Shown: in pieces, positions 1 to 10,629 of the stretch | How positions within the stretch are numbered: position 1 is the stretch's first letter | How the letters are laid out: each line of letters begins with the position of its first letter | Position numbers and translations under genes: made by a program | Assembly (NCBI GenBank): GCA_963573315.1 | Contig: OY752142.1 | Span: 682,001 to 746,000 of the forward strand | Reading direction: 5' to 3' | Source: Entomortierella parvispora | Taxonomy: Eukaryota; Mortierellomycota; Mortierellomycetes; Mortierellales; Mortierellaceae | Length of the DNA: 64,000 nt | Notes under the pieces: generated by a model | Databases searched by the model: none | Told to the model about the DNA's origin: nothing | Seen by the model: only the letters and a program-made list of their open reading frames with translations

Positions 1-669
1 GAAGATCTGGTTCGCGAGTCTACCGCCCCAACCCAACCCCCTCGCCCTCGCGCTCTTCTTGCTCTTTGCCTTTTGGTGTGTAGAAAAAATAATGCATGAG
101 AACTTGTTCTTCGGCTCTCGTCTCTTTTCTTTACTCTCTTGCCGCCCATTGCTCTCTTTTTTCTTTGTTCCTGCAAGTTTGTGCACTGGCTGTGGTGATG
201 GTGCATCGGTAGCACCAATCTTCTTTTTTTTTTCTTTTTTTACATCTCGTGTTGTCCTTGTGGGCAGTTTTTTTTTTTTTTTGGTTTGTTGTAACGGGGG
301 AAGAACCGTGAGTTGTTTTTTTTTCTTTCTTTCGCCTCCTATTCGCATGTCCTCAACACTCTTCGACGTGATTATGTGAACGTGTCGACGTGACAGGGTG
401 AATTGGAAAAAAAAAGTCGTGACGAAGCTTGGGCGTAACTTTGCCATTTCTTTTTTGCAGGATTCTTCTTCTTTCTACCTTCCATCAATTTGGCGATTGA
501 GGCCCTTGCGTCGATCGTTGCATTACATGCATGAGATAGATTGGAGGGAGGGGGAGGGGTCTGTTCTCAATGTTTCGCCTTCTCTCACCTTCTTTCTCCT
601 TGCATGGTGAAAATACAATTTTCTAACCACTCTCTTTCTATCTCATTTTTTTGCTTTTGCCTGAAATAG
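1..669. other. Left edge: presumed thioredoxin intron
   Basis: No coding exon can be supported here. The stretch is pyrimidine-rich, with several long T tracts around 220-330, and runs into an AG acceptor at 668-669 in front of the thioredoxin exon. It is therefore probably intron, and earlier exons of that gene should lie left of the window. Confidence 0.5.
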
Positions 670-904
670 ACCCTGCAAGGTCATTGCCCCCAAGTACGAG
701 GGATTCTCGAACGAGAAGGACAACGAGACCATCACCTTTGTCAAGGTTGATGTCGATGATCTCGGTGAGGTCTCCACCAACGCCGGTATTCGTGCCATGC
801 CCACCTTCCAGACCTACCACAAGGGTGCCAAGGTCAACGAGCTCTTGGGTGCTGATCTCACCAAGCTCAAGGCCCTCATCGCCGAGCTCAAGGATATTGC
901 TTAA
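670..904 (+). CDS. Thioredoxin, 3' terminal exon (partial)
   Basis: Thioredoxin is a small cytosolic or mitochondrial disulphide reductase that passes electrons from thioredoxin reductase to targets such as ribonucleotide reductase and peroxiredoxins. The exon opens in the middle of the active-site motif: one base of a glycine codon, then P-C-K. The preceding W-C-G must therefore lie on an upstream exon, and the intron splits the catalytic CGPC. Downstream are the features of the second half of the fold: the F-V-K-V-D-V-D-D strand, the cis-proline motif A-M-P-T-F, and a final helix ending in I-A before TAA. The 78 visible codons fit the C-terminal two thirds of a protein of about 105 residues. 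I found no convincing upstream exon between 1 and 669. Confidence 0.88.
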
Positions 905-1043
905 AAGAAACACTTCATGAAGAAGTTTTTGCTTCCCGTAGCTCGTCAGAACCCAACTATTCTCACCCTTTCAACCCTTCAGCGTGCAAACTTTTTGTAA
1001 ATATAAATATTGTTTGTAGAATCGAAAATGAAAATGGGGCCAT

Positions 1044-4000
1044 CTACTCTGGCCCGATGGCCAGACCTTCTACCTCGTTCGACAAAACAGAGTCGTCAAT
1101 GGCTCCCCTTTGTCGCAGCAACCTCCTCTGCATCTCATCCAGACCAAGGGCGTCGGTGATCTTGGCCCCAGTGGCTGTCAATCGAATGGTAGAGTTCCAT
1201 TTCAAACGCACAGAGACACCTTGACCCTTGTCTATTTCATCCTTGCTTTCCATCACTGTCCACACACTGACCGAACCATCCCAGCAGACCGCGACAAATT
1301 CTGGCAACGACTCTGCTGAAGGACGCCAAGCCAGCTTGAAAACAGTTTGGCTAAGATCATGGACGATGGATACACAGGACCAGACGGATTCTGATCCATT
1401 GACCTGCTGCCTCCACAGTCGAACAGTCGGGTCGTCATCACTCGAGACTATGCCTTCAGAGAACCAGGCAACGGAGGAAATCCCACTCTTGTGACCCTTC
1501 AATTCGAAAATGACCTGCTGCGACTTCATGTCCAGGATATGGACCGTGCGCCAAGAGTCGCTGTCCCTTGGAGCGCCAAAAGGAATGTAGGGCATTGGAC
1601 TCCAGACCAACATTGTTCCACAGGGGGAGAACGCCATGGATTTGACATCCTTGTCCAAAACACCTGTGCTTGTCGCGGCCTCGACATCCCAAAATCTGGC
1701 AGAAAAGTCTTCACTCCACGAGGCGAGCTGTAGACCATCAGGAGAGAATGCCAGGCCTTTGATTGTGCTGCTGTGTCCGACCAAGGTTCTCTCTGCCGCA
1801 TCTGACTGTCGGTCCCAAACCTTGATGGTTCCACTTGATTCTCCCAGTGCTAGCCAACGACCACAGGGCGAATATACAGCCATGGAGTTGTCATCTTCTA
1901 CTTGAATGCATCCATCCACAGCAATTGCTTCCCCACCAATGTTCAATTTGTACACCATCCCTTCTTCTGTCACCTCTGTGATGGCCAACGGCAGGCTTTC
2001 CGGAGAATAAGCCACGCTCAAAATGCGCGATGGACAATGGATGGTTGTCTTTGTCGGGCGGGGTTCAGTATCCCAATCTTGAATAGTTTTGGGTCCTGGT
2101 GGGTCGCTCGGAACTGTCAACACCTGCGACGGATGATCAACAAGGACCTTGGAGTCCCCTGTTCTAGCATTCCACTCTTTGACTGTTTTATCATCGCTAC
2201 CTGTGAGGATTGACTCGCAGTCAGGCGAATACGCCACGCTTGTGACATTGTCTCGGTGGCCTCGGACTGCGGCAGAGGTGCCTGCCATCCCACTCAAGGT
2301 ACCATCGTGGGCGATTCCTTCGCTCAACTCCCAAATCCGCATCATACCTTCATAGCTGCAGGAAACTAACTCTTGGTCACTTAAGAACATGACTTTTCCT
2401 ATCGACTCCACGTGTCCATTCAAGGTGAGAATGGGTGCCCCCGTTCGCCTATTCCACAATCGCACGACTCGGTCGGGGCTGCAGGAGGCAATCCATTGGC
2501 CATCATGGGACACGGCTACGCTTCTGACTACATCTGTGTGGCCTTTCAAGACGAGTGGTTTGCCCTCGATCGGAAGGTCCCAAATGTAAACATCCTCTCC
2601 AACTCCTGCGATAAGGTGCTCTCCATCAGGTGTATATAAGATCCCTCCACCATGCCCGTCTTGGGGACTCAGCAGTTGAACGAGCTCCCCTGACTCTACT
2701 TTCCAAAGCCGTATCTTCTTATCCAAACCTCCAGTGGCGATTTGCTGTCCATCCGGTGACCAGGCTACTCCTTTCTGCGGCCCAAGGTTGTCATCCTTGA
2801 CGTGGATAGCCGAGCCTGACTCAATATCCCAGATGCGTACTGTTTTGTCCATACTGGTAGAGGCAATCCGGCGCTCATCAGGAGAAAACACAACCATGTT
2901 GACTTCCAGCGAATGCCCTTTCAAAACGCGAGAGGTTGGCGTGGCTTGCGTAAAGTCCCAAATTCGAATGTCTGAATCACCACCGGCAGATGCGAGTTGA
3001 TTACCCGTTCCAGAGAAGAAGAGTCCCCAGACTCGATCTGTGTGGCCTTGAAGGGTTAGACGTGTACTCCAATCCGAGGTATCCAAGACCTTGATCTCTC
3101 CGTTTCCTAACCCGATGGCTACGTCCTTTCCTGATGGAGAGACCGCCAGCGAGCCAGCTGTTGAATCAGGGAACATTAAAAATGGCAGCTCTCCAAACTG
3201 TGTGCCCTTCATGTCTGCGTTACCAAAATCTGCCTGTCGCAACCAAGTCTTGGTAAGGTTAACACCTGTCAGATCCGCATCTTTCAGCAATGCAGAATCA
3301 AAGTATCCACCAGATAGGTCAGCGCCTGGGACCCGAATGCCTGATAGATCCTCTCCGCTAAACTGGACCCCTGCCTTGACAAGGACCGTTATGGCGTTGG
3401 CCGCGGCTTGGCTGACAGTTTTGTCTACCTTGGATCGTTCAATGACAAGGCGAAGTTGCTCTTGGTACTCGGGGTGCATTTGAGAGTGCTCGACCAAAAA
3501 GTGGACGATCGAGGGCTCAGAGACGATACTCCTGTGGTTGAGAGGATGCCCAGACAGTAGAAGCGGGGTGGCCGTAGGGTGCAAACACTCTTCGAGGACC
3601 GGGTGCTGAGTCTCATGCGAGTAGCCTTCTTCTCCAAGAGGATCCGTGACAATATCGCAGAGCTGACAAGAGCAATAAAACTCCATGATGGATCGATGGA
3701 TGAAAGAATAAACGTCCTTGGACGACGAAATACCATACTTTCCAGATTCCTCCACAATATGACGAGCCACCTGAATAGTACTACGCAACAATCTGTTCTC
3801 TGCTTTGGACTTTGGACTGAAGAAAGGGGTTTTCCATCCTTGCTTTTCCTTGCTTGAATATTCCACCAGATTGACTCCCTCATTGTTGACAAAGATCGCA
3901 TGGGCAAGCCGCATGGAAAAGTGGAGGCCACAACCGAAAAAGCAGTTCTGCAGTATATCAAAGGCATTTGCTTCATCTTGAGGCATGTCGCCGCCTCGCT

Positions 4001-6551
4001 GCAAGCTTAAGCGACCGAGCTCCTTCTCAAAATGCTGTTCTCCGAAAGCCAGAAAGAGTTCAAACCGAGTCTTCAGGACCTTTGGGAGACCAGTCTCTTT
4101 ATCCACAATACCAGGAAGTGTGGTAAGAGCTAGCTGAAGCATGAACGGGTTCTTGACTAGCTCCATCAGATGACTGAGTTGCGCAAAGTAATAGTCGGAC
4201 GTCCAGAAGGGTTGATGGCCGAAAACGCGTTTTGCTTCATCCGTTTCCAAGAACTTCTCGATATAATCCCGGATCTGATCGTCTTTGAAAGGCATGACCA
4301 CCGCCTCTTCAAACAGGAAAAGCGCCTGTTGTCTTTGACCATAAGGCTGTTGAGGGGCGAAATAGGATCGATAGTTGGTTGTCGCGAGGTATTGGCTCCG
4401 GCAAGAGACTACGATTTGAAAAGATCTCCATCTCTGGCCCTTCAATTGACTGTGGATATTGACAAATGTTTTGGCCTCGTCATATCCGTCGCAAATGAGG
4501 AGGACACGTCGGTACTCCTTCAGCTCTCGAACCTCATCGGGCTTGAAGCCGTAGTGAGCCAACCTCTTTTCAACAATATCGATTTGCTTCAAATTTCCCA
4601 TGGCTTTCAAGTCGATGAACAGAGGGATGGCACCATTGGGCTGGTATCGTTCCCACAGAGTGCGTTCCAAATGGCGGTTGAAGGTTGTCTTGCCTGCACC
4701 AGAGCCACCAAGGATCAGCATGACTTCATTTTTGCTGTCCAAAAAGTCCTCCACCCTTTTATCAAGCGGATCCAACTTTTCACCTGAATCCTTGGGATTG
4801 GCCTTGGACATCAGGGGAATGTACATCTCGGGTCTGCCTTGAGTGATCTCCATTTTGATCTTGAGAAGGATGGGTTCCAGATTGGCTGTTTTGTTCACCT
4901 TGAACAAGAGCGGAGACGACTGCGGCAATAGAAGTCGATGTCCAACAAAATACTGGAGAGGGATTGCCTCTTTCCTTCCATCCTTCAGATCGTCGAGGAG
5001 ATCTGCGGCCTTCGATTTGATGGGTCCGTCAGAAAAGGTCGCGATGTAAGTGAGAATCGTCAAGATCAATTCTTTGACAGGGACGTGCTGACTGATCTTT
5101 GACATCTCGGCCAGGAAAAGAACTGCGTGGATTTGAATGTCTTTATTCCAGGAAGGATCAACCGCGACTTCACCGAGCAATTGGCAGATTCCCCACTGGA
5201 ATAGGTAGCTGTCATGACTTTGTGCAGAGAAAACCAACTCTTTCAGTGCAGGAAAGTTGCCGATTTGCACCAGGTCCTCAGCAGCGCGGAGAGAGATGTA
5301 CCAGGGGTGCCTCTTTTCCGATTTAGCCATGTTTTTCAAGCAGGTGACGAGTCCCGCACCGTCTTCCATCAAGGCCGGCAAATCTTCCTCCACAGTTGAC
5401 TTTACAAAATCGTAAAGATCAGAGACGCTAGACTGGATTTCTTTGGCCCCAGCAGCAAATCCATTGATATCTACTTGTAGGACGCCAGAAAGCTTGATGG
5501 CGCTGCCGGCGATTTTGACAAAGTGTCTGAAGAAACAGCGGGCAGGTGTCTCGTCGTCAGGAACACACCGCAGGGCTTGAACGGCATAGATGGCTTGGTA
5601 TCGTAGGTATTGGTTATCACTGCTCTTCAGTCCTGCCAAAATTGTACGAAGGGGTTCATGTTGGTTGACTCTATCCAACTCTTTGATGTTGAGATCGGCC
5701 ATAACACTCAGCACTTTTGAAATTGCCAAGGTCAGCTGGAACAAATATTTTTCGGTATGTGTATCTGTGCCCTCCAGGCGCTTTCTGATGAGCTCAAGGA
5801 TATCGATCAGGTCGTTGGTTTCCAAGTAGTCTGGAGGGGCGTCTTGGACCAGCTGGATCAGGCCAGGGAGCTTTCCGATTTCCAATAGAGGAGCGTTCCT
5901 GAACTCTGTCAAGAAACAAATGAGCAGTGCACGAAAATGATCCTTTTGCAGAACGGGACCAACAATGACGACCTCGCGAATAGCTTCTTTGTCCTTGACG
6001 GGGTCCAAAATGAACGCGTTGACAACTCCAATCAGCAATTGCTGGATTCTGTCCTTTTCCACAGACAAGTCTTTTACGCTTTTTATCCATTCACGGTCTT
6101 TGAGGCTGAGATCTGGCTGTCCTTCAGGCTGAACTTTGGAAGACGAAGAGTTCAAAGCGGACAGAGAGAAGGATGGAGACTTTGCGAGCTGGAGTAAACG
6201 GGCGCAGTGAACGAGCTGTGCTGTGCTGTCGATGCGCTGAGCAATGTTTGGGGGCTGAATGTCATTTGATCTCGAGATTGCGCTGGGAAAGATATCCGGG
6301 TTGAAGGTGGGCGGAACAGCAGATTTGGGTTCCGGAGTTGCCGCTGGAGCAGGCTTGGATGGGGTCGGAGATAATTTAGGTGGACTCGAGTTGTTTTGAA
6401 CAGGAGGTGACAGTTTCGCGGTTGGCTTGGGTGCCAGGGTGCCACTCGGTGCGTGGCCATTGCCGCCTGTTGAGGGCTGGAAGGCCTTTTTCATTTTCCC
6501 CTTTGTTTTGCTGAACCAGGAGCTCTCCTTTGGATTGGTAGGATTGGTCAT
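1044..6551 (-). CDS. NACHT-pentapeptide-WD40 protein, NLR-like
   Basis: Single long exon of 1,835 codons from the ATG at 6549-6551. The frame stays open to 6632, but the sequence before this ATG looks like 5' leader, so this start is a choice. Order of parts: proline/serine-rich N-terminus (about 1-120); an alpha-helical HEAT/armadillo-like region (about 120-560); a NACHT NTPase with Walker A G-G-S-G-A-G-K-T near 615 and Walker B L-L-I-C-D-G-Y-D-E near 685; a helical spacer; a short pentapeptide-repeat stretch of A-D-L/A-D-F type near 1060-1105; then about 14 WD40 repeats from about 1135 to 1810, enough for two seven-bladed propellers. Fungal proteins of this architecture (STAND/NLR-like ATPases) are known as candidates for non-self recognition or scaffolding. 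A specific role for this one is inference. Confidence 0.9.
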   Translation of the reverse strand: MTNPTNPKESSWFSKTKGKMKKAFQPSTGGNGHAPSGTLAPKPTAKLSPPVQNNSSPPKLSPTPSKPAPAATPEPKSAVPPTFNPDIFPSAISRSNDIQPPNIAQRIDSTAQLVHCARLLQLAKSPSFSLSALNSSSSKVQPEGQPDLSLKDREWIKSVKDLSVEKDRIQQLLIGVVNAFILDPVKDKEAIREVVIVGPVLQKDHFRALLICFLTEFRNAPLLEIGKLPGLIQLVQDAPPDYLETNDLIDILELIRKRLEGTDTHTEKYLFQLTLAISKVLSVMADLNIKELDRVNQHEPLRTILAGLKSSDNQYLRYQAIYAVQALRCVPDDETPARCFFRHFVKIAGSAIKLSGVLQVDINGFAAGAKEIQSSVSDLYDFVKSTVEEDLPALMEDGAGLVTCLKNMAKSEKRHPWYISLRAAEDLVQIGNFPALKELVFSAQSHDSYLFQWGICQLLGEVAVDPSWNKDIQIHAVLFLAEMSKISQHVPVKELILTILTYIATFSDGPIKSKAADLLDDLKDGRKEAIPLQYFVGHRLLLPQSSPLLFKVNKTANLEPILLKIKMEITQGRPEMYIPLMSKANPKDSGEKLDPLDKRVEDFLDSKNEVMLILGGSGAGKTTFNRHLERTLWERYQPNGAIPLFIDLKAMGNLKQIDIVEKRLAHYGFKPDEVRELKEYRRVLLICDGYDEAKTFVNIHSQLKGQRWRSFQIVVSCRSQYLATTNYRSYFAPQQPYGQRQQALFLFEEAVVMPFKDDQIRDYIEKFLETDEAKRVFGHQPFWTSDYYFAQLSHLMELVKNPFMLQLALTTLPGIVDKETGLPKVLKTRFELFLAFGEQHFEKELGRLSLQRGGDMPQDEANAFDILQNCFFGCGLHFSMRLAHAIFVNNEGVNLVEYSSKEKQGWKTPFFSPKSKAENRLLRSTIQVARHIVEESGKYGISSSKDVYSFIHRSIMEFYCSCQLCDIVTDPLGEEGYSHETQHPVLEECLHPTATPLLLSGHPLNHRSIVSEPSIVHFLVEHSQMHPEYQEQLRLVIERSKVDKTVSQAAANAITVLVKAGVQFSGEDLSGIRVPGADLSGGYFDSALLKDADLTGVNLTKTWLRQADFGNADMKGTQFGELPFLMFPDSTAGSLAVSPSGKDVAIGLGNGEIKVLDTSDWSTRLTLQGHTDRVWGLFFSGTGNQLASAGGDSDIRIWDFTQATPTSRVLKGHSLEVNMVVFSPDERRIASTSMDKTVRIWDIESGSAIHVKDDNLGPQKGVAWSPDGQQIATGGLDKKIRLWKVESGELVQLLSPQDGHGGGILYTPDGEHLIAGVGEDVYIWDLPIEGKPLVLKGHTDVVRSVAVSHDGQWIASCSPDRVVRLWNRRTGAPILTLNGHVESIGKVMFLSDQELVSCSYEGMMRIWELSEGIAHDGTLSGMAGTSAAVRGHRDNVTSVAYSPDCESILTGSDDKTVKEWNARTGDSKVLVDHPSQVLTVPSDPPGPKTIQDWDTEPRPTKTTIHCPSRILSVAYSPESLPLAITEVTEEGMVYKLNIGGEAIAVDGCIQVEDDNSMAVYSPCGRWLALGESSGTIKVWDRQSDAAERTLVGHSSTIKGLAFSPDGLQLASWSEDFSARFWDVEAATSTGVLDKDVKSMAFSPCGTMLVWSPMPYIPFGAPRDSDSWRTVHILDMKSQQVIFELKGHKSGISSVAWFSEGIVSSDDDPTVRLWRQQVNGSESVWSCVSIVHDLSQTVFKLAWRPSAESLPEFVAVCWDGSVSVWTVMESKDEIDKGQGVSVRLKWNSTIRLTATGAKITDALGLDEMQRRLLRQRGAIDDSVLSNEVEGLAIGPE

Positions 6552-7836
6552 GGCAAAGTTCCTGTCTTTTGAAACAAAAAAGGACAGGCTATGAGCAAGG
6601 TGACACGACATGCAAGATATTATGAGGGTCAACGGTCAGCAACGGACTCTTACTCTTGAGGTTTCTTTAAGCGGAAACAGCGAAGGGACGAGAACCAAGA
6701 TGATTGCAAAAGACACGAAAGGAATGCACAGTGTAATAGCCTGACGAAATGCGAGAGAAGTGTTTGTTAGCGACAGGAGAGGAAAATCAATCACCCTGGC
6801 TCGATGTTTTATAAACATCGACTCAATAATAAACCTACTCTTGACGGGAATCACAGGAGAGAGGAATGAGGGATGAGAAGAGGAGAATCAGGAATGAAGA
6901 GAGGAGGTACGGAAAGAGAATGAGAAGAGTGAATGGAGAAGAGACTGACTAGAGAGGGAGCGAATGAGGAAAGTCAAGGTTGACGATGGCGAATGGCGAG
7001 GGAGGGAGGTTTGGGGAAGGGCTGGTGAGCTGGACAGAACTGTTGAGAATGAGGACAAAGCACAAAGGCACAAAGCAAATGGCTCTCAAGAGCTCGGTGG
7101 GAGAGGAGGGTGTTTCAATTTGCATTTGTGGCCAGTGTACGCCAAGGGTGGACACAAAAGAGGACAGGAAAGATACATGGGTACATGGGAAATAAGAGGA
7201 AACCACATTGCAATTAGAAACGAAGGACAGAAGGAGCGGAGGAAGGAGCGAAGGGGAAGAAGGAAAGAAGGAAAGAAGACGGGAAGAAAAGAAAGATGTA
7301 CACTGGAGATTGTGGTTGCAGCGCACATGCAAACGAGAGAGAAAGAGAAAGAGGCTCTTTCTTTTTCATCTGATTGATTGGATTGATCCACTGCCAAATG
7401 CACACCCCACACACAGCACACCTTTCACACATATACACACGCACAGCACACAGCAGACAGTCGGGACTGCAGACAGACAGACTAAAACACGCAGATCGAC
7501 AGTTGTTCTGTCAGTCTGCCAACTATTAGAAAAGCATTGCTTTGTGGACGGGGATCGTCCTCTCTCTCTCTTTCATCCTTCCTTCCTTCCTTCCTTCCTT
7601 CTTGGCGTCCAACCCGAGATTGATTTGTACGCTTGTGACAGTTGGACTTCTTGCCTTGCTCTCACTTTTTTGCCTTGCTCTCACTCTCTCTCACTTTCTT
7701 TGTGACCAATGCGGACTGTGGCTTTGCGCCGTTGTAGTTCAGGAGCATTCGCCTCTTTTCCTCCTTTTTTCTTTTTTTTTCTTTCTTTCCCTCGACTCTT
7801 TCCCCTCTCCCCTTTCCAAACCAACTCAACAACAGC
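6552..7836. other. Intergenic, low complexity, divergent promoters
   Basis: No gene seen. This separates the minus-strand NACHT gene from the first plus-strand F-box gene and so holds both promoters. Purine-rich runs occupy about 6840-7300. An imperfect CA-type microsatellite lies at about 7395-7470, and a CCTT microsatellite at about 7576-7602. The last 100 bases before 7837 are almost pure pyrimidine, as in front of the other F-box genes of this array. The short open frames here are compositional. Confidence 0.6.
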
Positions 7837-9024
7837 ATGAACATCAACGAAATTCAACTCCAGGTCGCTAAACACCTACAACCCCCGGACTTGTTGGCCT
7901 GCGCTCTCGTGTGCAAGGACTGGCACTCGGCCTTCATCCTAGAACTCTACCGCAACCTCACCTTCACTTCCACTGATCAATGGGATTTCCCATACCATGA
8001 GCCAATGCTACAACTTGTAGCCTCTCTCTATCGGTTCCGAAGCCACATCAACAGCTTGCGCTTGGACCTGTTCCCTCTACAAACAGATAAACTTTTGTTT
8101 AATCTAGAAAACCGCCCTCTATCCGAAGACAAAGCGACCCTGGAAACGATATCTCCAGTTGCAGCCACAAGGCTATCAAGAGCAAAGGCAGACCATGGAA
8201 CATTGATACGACCTCGTTCGCCATTGTTCCCAAACTTGGAATCTCTCTCCATGAACATTTATCATACTCGAGGAGGCGACCTGAGTTGGCTCGCCCATTG
8301 TCCTCGTCTCCGATCCCTGTGTCTCTCTATTCCTCGATCAAAATCGTTCAGAGACACACTCCCCTGGACCGCGACCATGCTCTGGTCCGATATCCTTGCT
8401 CTCCCTGTTTGGTCCACGACGCTGACACATCTGCAGATCTCGGGTGGGTCCATGTATGAGGAACTTGAGATCTTAATGCTGAGGCAGTGCACATCCTTGA
8501 CAGATTTGGCGTTCTGTCCTAGAGACGCGGGTGCAAAAGTCCTTGCAGAGTCCTTTCAGTCTTTGCGCCATCTGGATATGTCGGGGGACTTTATGGATCC
8601 ATGGGCGACGCAGATGATCCTGAGCACTTTGACAGGTCTGGAAAAGTTGTCCCTCCGTCACCTTGAAGTCAAGGAGTTGATCGGGATCGACTGGGCGTTC
8701 GTGTATCCATCCTTGGGTAAATTTGGCAAGGAATGGACCTGTACTCGGTTAAAGTCTTTGCGTATTGTGGCCTTGGAGTGGAGCTCGGAACCACATGTGA
8801 ATACGGATTTACTGATTCAATTGGCTAGACTGAAGGAGCTGGAGTCCCTAGAGATCGAGACAATGGGCTATGAGGAAGGTTGCACCACCGTCTTGCACCA
8901 TTTTCCTATGGAGACACCATGGAACCTTGGACCCTGTAAGGAACCACTCCCTTGGATGACGGGGATGTGGCCAAAGTTGAAAAGATACAGGAGTGAAGGG
9001 TTTAAAGACATTCAGCGAAAATAA
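7837..9024 (+). CDS. F-box/LRR protein 1 (array A, intact)
   Basis: 395 codons, one exon. The N-terminal 45 residues form an F-box (I-Q-L-Q-V-A-K-H-L, P-P-D-L-L-A-C-A-L-V-C-K-D-W), the Skp1-binding module of SCF ubiquitin ligases. The rest is leucine-rich repeat-like, with recurring H-C-P-R-L-R-S-L, T-T-L-T-H-L and L-E-K-L-S-L segments that would select the substrate. It ends in W-P-K-L-K-R-Y, a block shared by all members of the array. The start follows a long pyrimidine tract and aligns with the starts of the paralogues. This is the closest intact relative of the frameshifted member at 10994. Substrate unknown. Confidence 0.88.
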   Translation: MNINEIQLQVAKHLQPPDLLACALVCKDWHSAFILELYRNLTFTSTDQWDFPYHEPMLQLVASLYRFRSHINSLRLDLFPLQTDKLLFNLENRPLSEDKATLETISPVAATRLSRAKADHGTLIRPRSPLFPNLESLSMNIYHTRGGDLSWLAHCPRLRSLCLSIPRSKSFRDTLPWTATMLWSDILALPVWSTTLTHLQISGGSMYEELEILMLRQCTSLTDLAFCPRDAGAKVLAESFQSLRHLDMSGDFMDPWATQMILSTLTGLEKLSLRHLEVKELIGIDWAFVYPSLGKFGKEWTCTRLKSLRIVALEWSSEPHVNTDLLIQLARLKELESLEIETMGYEEGCTTVLHHFPMETPWNLGPCKEPLPWMTGMWPKLKRYRSEGFKDIQRK

Positions 9025-9298
9025 TAAAAGACTGATTTTCACAACCAAGATGCCCCCTTTTTGGAGATGGATAGTCGGAAGTGGTTCTGGGTGATGATCA
9101 CTTGTCGAAAATCGTTTTCCGGGCGATCTTGTATTGTTGCCAACGTGGAAAAACAAACGAGATTTGCGTCCTTTGCATCCTTTGCATCCTCCTTCCCGCT
9201 TTGTCCCACAGGAGAGTGCAGCTTTTTTGGATTCATCTTTTCTTCTCACCCTTTTCGATCCTTTCCCTCTTCTCCATTCTTCTTCACCGTTCACCCTC

Positions 9299-10486
9299 AT
9301 GGACATCAACGAGATCCGACTCAGGGTCGCCAACCATCTCGAACCTTCAGACCTGTTCGCTTGCACCCTCGTGTCCAAGGGCTGGTATTCGGTTTTTATC
9401 CGGGAGCTTTATCGCAACATCAAGTTTTTCCCTTCTGACCGATGGGAATTCCCACGCCATGGCACGCTATTACAACTTGTTGCCTCTCTCTATCGCTTTC
9501 GAACTTGTATCAACAGCATTCACATGGAATTACTTGCCGTTCAAATTGACCGACTCTTGTTCCGGCTCGAAAACTACTCTCAAGTCCAGGGCCCGACGTC
9601 CGTAGATCCGACTCTAATAACAACAACATCAACAACAAAAGAAGAGACTCTAGGAAAATCCAGGACGCCCTTGTTCCCAAACATGGAGTCTCTCTACCTG
9701 AACGTTTACGACGATCAAGGAGCCGAACTGAGTTGGCTCGTCCATTGTCCTAGCCTTCGATCCCTGCGTCTCTTTGTTCCCAATCGAGACTGGTTCAGAA
9801 AGACTGTCCCCTTGAAGGCGGTTCTCCCCTTGACTGAGATCCTTGCCCTCCCTCTTTGGTCCACGACACTGACACACCTAAAGATCTCGGGCGGGGTGCA
9901 GAACTACGCTCTTGAGGTCCCGATCCTCCACCAATGTAAAGTCCTGACAGGACTGACGATCAGTCCTCAAGAATCAAACATGAAAGTCCTCGAGGGGTTC
10001 AGGGAGTCGTTACGCCATCTGGATATGACGGAGCGGACCGCGTTTCCTTGGGTGATGCAAAATGTCCTGGGTAATATGAACGATCTGGAAAAGTTGTCCA
10101 TCTTTGCGTTCAAGGTCAGGCCAATGATGGGAGTAGATTGGGCGAGGGAAATGCCGTTGTTTGAGGTCGCTGAAAGGGAATGGGCCTGTGTTGGATTGAA
10201 GAGATTGCATATCACCTGCTTGGAATGGAGTTCAAAGCCAAACCTGAACACGGATCTATTGACGCAATGAGCACGACTGAAGGGCTTGGAGTCTCTGGAG
10301 ATCATGTTGATGAGCTGTGAAGATCGTTCCACAAACGTGATGCACCATTTTCCAGTCGAGACACCATGGAACCTGGGTCCATGCGAGGAGCCGCTCCCTT
10401 GGATGACGGCACTGTGGCCAAAATCGACACGATACATAAGTTTCGGGTGGATGCATAGCTCCGGAGACATGGGCAGTCTGAGATGA
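9299..10486 (+). pseudogene. F-box/LRR protein 2, nonsense-truncated
   Basis: The frame opens at the ATG at 9299 (M-D-I-N-E-I) with the same F-box as its neighbours and runs 323 codons to a TGA at 10268-10270. In the paralogues the same place reads L-L-T-Q-W-A-R-L-K, with TGG for the tryptophan, so one G-to-A change explains the stop. Reading on in the same frame recovers the rest of the family C-terminus (L-E-S-L-E-I, H-H-F-P-V-E-T-P-W-N, L-P-W-M) to a second TGA at 10484-10486, though the last 15 residues have drifted from the usual G-G-W-K end. A truncated protein could still be made and bind Skp1. An in-frame open frame also extends upstream to 9134, but homology begins at 9299. Confidence 0.8.
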
Positions 10487-10629
10487 CGATCTCTGATCAC
10501 TCTCTCCAAGCATCCTGTACTGTGCGCTGTAAGCTTGAGCCCAGCTGAAGGGACACTACTCTGCTTAAAAAAATAGAGGTAAGCTTACTTCGTTGGCAGG
10601 GCAAAAAAATAATAGATGATGTGCTGCAC

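Noticed and set aside
59-379. Frame with F-A-F-W-C followed by V, resembling a thioredoxin active-site exon
   Set aside because: No thioredoxin N-terminal sequence precedes it, the last codon does not supply the needed G-G, and the frame is driven by T tracts.
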